Of a stretch of 64,000 bases of DNA, positions 59,300 through 64,000 are shown piece by piece. Source of the DNA: Symsagittifera roscoffensis (lineage: Eukaryota > Xenacoelomorpha > Acoela > Convolutidae); NCBI RefSeq assembly GCF_963678635.1, contig NC_087065.1, forward strand, positions 15,599,853 through 15,663,852, given 5' to 3'. The notes under the pieces are model-generated. The model had not been told where the DNA came from and made no database searches. It worked only from the letters and a program-made list of their open reading frames with translations. Every line of letters begins with the position of its first letter. Position 1 is the stretch's first letter. Position numbers and translations under genes: made by a program.

Positions 59300-61560
59300 C
59301 ACTGTCAAAACTTACATCGAGCACGGTTGAAATATACTTCGAGCACGGTCGAAACATATATCGAGCACGGTCAAACCATAACACCTCGAGCACGGTCGGA
59401 ACATACAAACCATAACACCTCGATCATGGTTGAAACACAGCTCCAGCACGTCGAATCCTGCCTCATGCACTGTCGAAACATGCCTTGGAGACGGTGGAAA
59501 AATACCTGGAGCACGGTCGAATTACACTTCGAGCACGGTCAAAACAGGCCTCGAGAACGGTAGAAACAAACTTCGAGAACGTTCAAAACATTCTCAAGCA
59601 TGTTGGAAAAATACCTTGAGCACGGCCCAAAGATACTTAGGCATGTCCAAAAAAATTTCGGGGATGTTTTAAAGATACATCGAGCACGCTCGAAACAATC
59701 CTCGGGCACTGTCGAAACCTACACTAAGCACGGTCGAATGATACATCGAACACTTTCGAAACATACATCGAGCACGGTCGAAAGCTACCTCTAGCAAAGT
59801 CGAACCATACTCCGAGCATGCTCAAAATTTTACTTGAGCACGATGGAAAAACTCCTCGAGCATGTCGAATTAGACCCCGAGCACGGCGAAAACCCACCCC
59901 GAGCACGGTCTGAACATACTGCGAGCACGGTCAAAACATATCTCAACAATGGTCGGATTACACTCAAGCACGGTCAAATTAAACCCTCGGCACGATCCAA
60001 AGATACTCAAGCATGGTGGAAACTTTTTTCAAGCTCGTTCCAAGGATACATCGAGCACGTTCGAATGTACCTCGAGCACGGTCAAAACATACGTCGAGCA
60101 CGTTCGAAACAAACATCAAGCATACCTCGAGCACCTTCGAAAAAAACCTCGAGCACGGTCGAAACATATCTCGTGCACGGTCAAAACATACTTCAAGTAC
60201 GGTCCAAGAAAATACCTCAAGCGCAGTAGAAGAATGGCTCCAGTACAGTCCAAATATACATCGTGCCTGATTGAAACATACCTCGAGCACTGTCAAAACT
60301 TACATCGAGCACGGTTGAAATATACTTCGAGCACGGTCGAAACATATATCGAGCGCGGTCGAAAAATACCTTGTGCACGGAGGAAACTAACTTCGAGCTG
60401 GGTTGAATTATACTCGTGCATGGTCAAAATTTACCTTGAGCACGGTCCAGAGAAACTCAAGCACGGTCGAAACATATATCGAGCACGGTCAAACCATAAC
60501 ACCTCGACCACGGTCGGAACATACAAACCATAACACCTCGATCATGGTTGAAACACAGCTCGAGCACGTCGAATCCTGCCCCATGCACTGTCGAAACATG
60601 CCTTGGAGACGGTGGAAAAATATCTGGAGCACGGTCGATTTACACTTCGAGCACGGTCAAAACAGGCCTCGAGATCGGTAGAAACAAACTTCGAGAACGT
60701 TCAAAACATTCTCAAGCATGGTGGAAAAATACCTTGAGCACGGCCCAAAGATACTCAAGCACGTCCAAAAAATTTTTGGGGATGTTTTAAAGATACATCG
60801 AGCACGCTCGAAACAATCCTCGGGCACTGTCTAAACCTACACTAAGCACGGTCGAAGTATACATCGAGCACTTTCGAAACATACATCGAACACGGTCGAA
60901 AGCTACCTCTAGCAAAGTCGAACCATACTCCGAGCACGGTCAAAATTTTACTTGAGCACGATGGAAAAACACCTCGAGCATGTCGAATTAGACCCCGAGC
61001 ACGGCGAAAACACACCCCGAGCACGGTCTGAAATACTGCGAGCACGGTCAAAACATATCTCAACAATGGTCGAAACATACTCAAACACGGTCGAATTAAA
61101 TCCTCGGCACGGTCCAAAGATACTCAAGCATGGTGGAAACATCATTCAAGCTCGTTCCAAGGATACATCGAGCACGTTCGAATGTACCTCGAGCACGGTC
61201 GAAACATACGTCGAGCACGTTCGAAACAACTATCAAGCACAGTCAAACCGTACCTCGAGCACCTTCGAAAAATACCTCGAGCACGGTAGAAACATACCTC
61301 GTGCACGGTCAAAACATACTTCAAGTACGGTCCAAGAAAAATACCTCAAGCGCAGTAGAAGAATGGCTCCAGTACAGTCCAAATATACATCGAGCCTTAT
61401 CGAAACATACCTCGAGCACTGTCGAAACTTACATCGAGCCCGGCTGAAACATACTTCGGGCACAATCGAAACATGACTTGAGCACGCTCGAAACAAATAT
61501 CGAGCACGGTCAAACCATACCTCGAGCATGGTGGAAAAATACCTTGTGCACGGATGAAAC
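59300..61560 (+). repeat. Higher-order duplication of 1118 bp
   Basis: The rare words ACATACAAACCATAACACCT (59401 and 60519), GGAAAAATACCTTGAGCACG (near 59608 and 60723) and ATTAGACCCCGAGCACGGCG (near 59868 and 60986) each recur 1115-1118 bases on. Parts recur again near 61.6-62.2 kb. Confidence 0.7.
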
Positions 61561-63780
61561 TAACCTCGAGCTCGGTTGAATCATACTCCTGCATGGTCAG
61601 AATTTACCTTGAGCACGGTCCAGAAATACTCAAGCATTATGGAAACCTAACTCAAGCGCGTTCCAAGTATACATCGACCACGTTCGAGTGTACCTCGAGC
61701 AAGGTCAAAACATATCTCGAGCACGTTCGAAACATACAGCGAGCACGGTCGATCCGTACCTCGAGCACCTTCGAAAATATCTCGAGCACGGTCAAAACAT
61801 ACTTCGAGTACGCTCCAAGAAAAGACCTCAAGCGCAGTAGAAGAATGGCTCCAGCGCAGTTCAAAGATACATCGAGCCTGATCGAAACATACCTCGAGCA
61901 CTGTCGAAAGTTACTTCGAGCACGGTTGAAACATACTTCGAGCACAAACGAAACATGACTTGAGCACGGTCGAAACAAATATCGAGCGCGGTCAAACCAT
62001 ACCTCGATTATGGTCAAAAAATACCTTGTGCACGGAGGAAACTAACTTCGATCAGGGTTGAATTATACTCGTGCATGGTCAAAATTTACCTTGAGCACGG
62101 TCCAGAGATACTCAAGCACTGTCGAAAGTTACTTCGAGCACGGTTGAAACATACTTCGAGCACAAACGAAACATGACTTGAGCACGGTCGAAACAAATAT
62201 CGAGCGCGGTCAAACCATACCTCGAGAATGGTCGAAAAATACCTTGAGCACGGAGGAAACTAACCTCAAGCTCGGTTGAAACGTATCTCGAGAACCGTTT
62301 AATTATACTCAAGCAAGGTCAAAACTTATCTTGAGCACGATCCAGAGATACTCAATCGGGGTCAAAACGTACCCCGAAACCAACAACGAGCACGGTGGAA
62401 ACATATTTCGAGCATGGTCGAAACGTACCTCTAGCACGGTCGAAAAAAAATTCAAGCACGGTTGAAACATGTCTCGAGCACGGTTGCAGCTTAAATCGAG
62501 TAGGCTCGAAAAACACCTTGAGCATGGTCAAAACATACCTCGAGCATGGTCGAAACTTATTTCGAGCTCGTCGAACCCTAGCTCATGCACTGTCGAAACA
62601 TGCCTTGGACACAGTGGAAAAATATCTGGAGCACGATCGAAATATATATCGAGCACTGTCGATACTTTTCTCGAGTACGGTCAAAAATAACTCGAGAGTG
62701 TTCGAAGCGTATCTCGAGCGCGGTCGAAACAAGCCTCGAGCACGGTCGAAACATACTCCGAGCACGGTCGAAGAAACATACCTCAAGCACAGTAGAACCA
62801 TGGCTCAAGCACGATCAAAAGATACATCAAGCACGATCGAAACATTTCCTTGAGTACTGTCGAAACCTACATCGAGCACGGTCGAAAGTAATCTTGAGTA
62901 CGGTCGAAGGATACCTCAAGCTTGGTCGAAACAAAAATCGAGCACGGTAAAAAAAAACATTTCAACCGCGGTCGAAACATAACTCGAGCACAGTCGCAGC
63001 ATAATTCGAGCAGGGTCGAAATATACCTTGAGCATGGTCAAAATCTATCTCGAGTACGGCCCAATTATACCTTGAGCACGGTCAATGTATTACTTGAGCA
63101 CGGTGAAAAAACAACTCGAGCATGTCGAATCCTACTTCAGGCACGGACGGTGGAAAAACACAATTAGCACGGTCGAAATATACTTCGAGCAATGTCGATA
63201 CTTCTCTCGAGCTCGGTGAAAACATACCTCGACCGTTTTCGAAACATACTTCAAGCACGGTCGAAACATTCATCGAACACGGCAGAAACAAACTTCGAGC
63301 ACGGTCAAATCATGGGCAGAAACAAACACGGCAGAAACAAACTTCGAGCACGGTCAAAACTTGAGCACGGTGAAAAAACACCTCGAGCACTGTCGAATTA
63401 TACCTCGAGCACAGTCGGAAAATACTTCGAACACGGTCGAAACATACCTCGAGCACGGTCGAAACATATCTCAAGAAAGTTCGAAACATAATCAAGCACG
63501 GTCGAAACAAACCTTTGGCCTGGTCCATCGAGCACTGTCAAAATCTATATCGAGCACCTTCTAAACATGCCTCGAGCAAGTTCGAAACATACCCCGAGCG
63601 CGTTTGAAATATACATCGAGAATGGTCAAACCATACCTCGAGCATGGTAGAAAAAAACTTCGAGCACAGTCGAAGAAACTTACTTAAAATTAAGTAGAAA
63701 CATGGCTCGAGCACGGTCCAAAGATACATCGAGCACGGTCGAACATGTCCTCGAGTACTGTCGAATCCTTTATCGAGCAC

Positions 63781-63836
63781 GGTCGAAATATACCCAAAGC
63801 TTGGTATATTTCGACCCCTATATTTCGACCCCAAAC
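63781..63836. repeat. Palindrome with inverted monomer pieces inside the satellite
   Basis: GGTCGAAATATACC (63781-63794), spacer CAAAGCTT, then its exact reverse complement GGTATATTTCGACC (63803-63816), followed by another inverted piece (TATATTTCGACCCC). This is the only place seen where monomer sequence runs in the opposite direction. Confidence 0.8.
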
Positions 63837-64000
63837 CATCCTACTTCATGCACGGTCAAAGCATGCCTTGGAGACGGTGGAAAAACACATGTAGCAAGGT
63901 GGAAATATACTTCGAGCAATGTCGATACTTCTCTCGAGCTCGGTGAAAACATACCTCGAACGTTTTCGAAACATACTTCAAGCACGGTCGAAACATGCCT

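Larger units (their letters stand above)
45430..64000 (+). repeat. 22-bp satellite array, about 18.6 kb, running off the window
   Basis: Monomer: an 11-base half CCTCGAGCACG followed by an 11-base half GTCGAAACATA, repeated head to tail about 840 times with 5-25 per cent variation. It carries an XhoI-type CTCGAG, two TCGA words spaced 10 and 12 bases, and three CpGs per monomer, in strong contrast to the AT-rich flank. Variation is mostly at a few positions (GAGCA/GAACG, CACGG/CATGG, TCGAAAC/TCAAAAC). Because 22 is not a multiple of 3, every plus frame cycles through the same 22 codons (containing LEHGRNIP and ARSKHTSS) and every minus frame through another 22 (containing FDRARGMF and SRYVSTVL); neither set contains a stop. 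The many long ORFs here are therefore by-products. One orientation holds throughout except at 63803-63836. Confidence 0.95.

Noticed and set aside
45467-63834. Over one hundred ORFs of 60-205 codons on both strands
   Set aside because: All are periodic translations of the 22-bp satellite, which has no stop in its consensus in any frame; both strands and all frames are open at the same places.
45430-64000. CRISPR-like array of short direct repeats
   Set aside because: Monomers are head to tail without spacers, the window is eukaryotic, and no cas-like gene is present.

Overview
The window looks like nuclear DNA of an AT-rich metazoan, probably an aquatic invertebrate. The evidence is GT-AG introns of 75-313 bases, non-autonomous DNA transposons with hAT-type ends (CAGGGGCGGAT), a solo LTR, retroelement debris, and two tandem-repeat fields. 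There are no operons, no rRNA and no convincing tRNA. I cannot name the species. Real host genes are sparse: one four-exon gene is well supported, one two-exon model is fair, and one or two exon-like scraps are weak.

Layout. 1-5.4 kb: a GC-richer, broken virus-like element (element A) encoding a nucleoprotein- or Gag-like protein and helical proteins, preceded by SGNH-hydrolase-like fragments. 5.4-8 kb: AT-rich filler with one copy of a repeat (R). 7.9-8.7 kb: a two-exon minus-strand gene model with a hydrophobic N-terminus. 9-15.4 kb: a duplicated S+R segment, interrupted by a small virus-like or zinc-finger fragment at 10.9-12.3 kb. 15.4-18.2 kb: element B, a second diverged relative of element A, with a 19-bp minisatellite. 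21.8-23.7 kb: the four-exon host gene on the minus strand, coding about 431 residues with one apparent indel. 20.9-28.1 kb: several short inverted-repeat transposons, two of them with clear 8-bp target duplications.

28.1-33.7 kb holds five direct copies of a 1.07-1.22 kb macrosatellite whose units carry conserved protein-like segments. 33.7-35.3 kb is unassigned and may be retroelement-derived. 35.3-45.2 kb is mostly AT-rich intergenic DNA with MITE pieces, an ACATAC-type microsatellite, and a 390-bp solo LTR inserted in a small tandem repeat.

45.2-64.0 kb, reaching the window end, is one large satellite array of a 22-bp, CpG-rich monomer (an 11-base half CCTCGAGCACG, then an 11-base half GTCGAAACATA), roughly 840 copies. 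It is organised into larger duplications of 517, 620, 880, 1118 and 1381 bp. Its consensus has no stop codon in any of six frames, which explains the dozens of long ORFs there; none is called as a gene.

The genes visible here do not form a pathway. The main biology is repeat turnover: a virus-like family seen in at least two, perhaps three, places; nested insertions; and two tandem fields at different stages of homogenisation.
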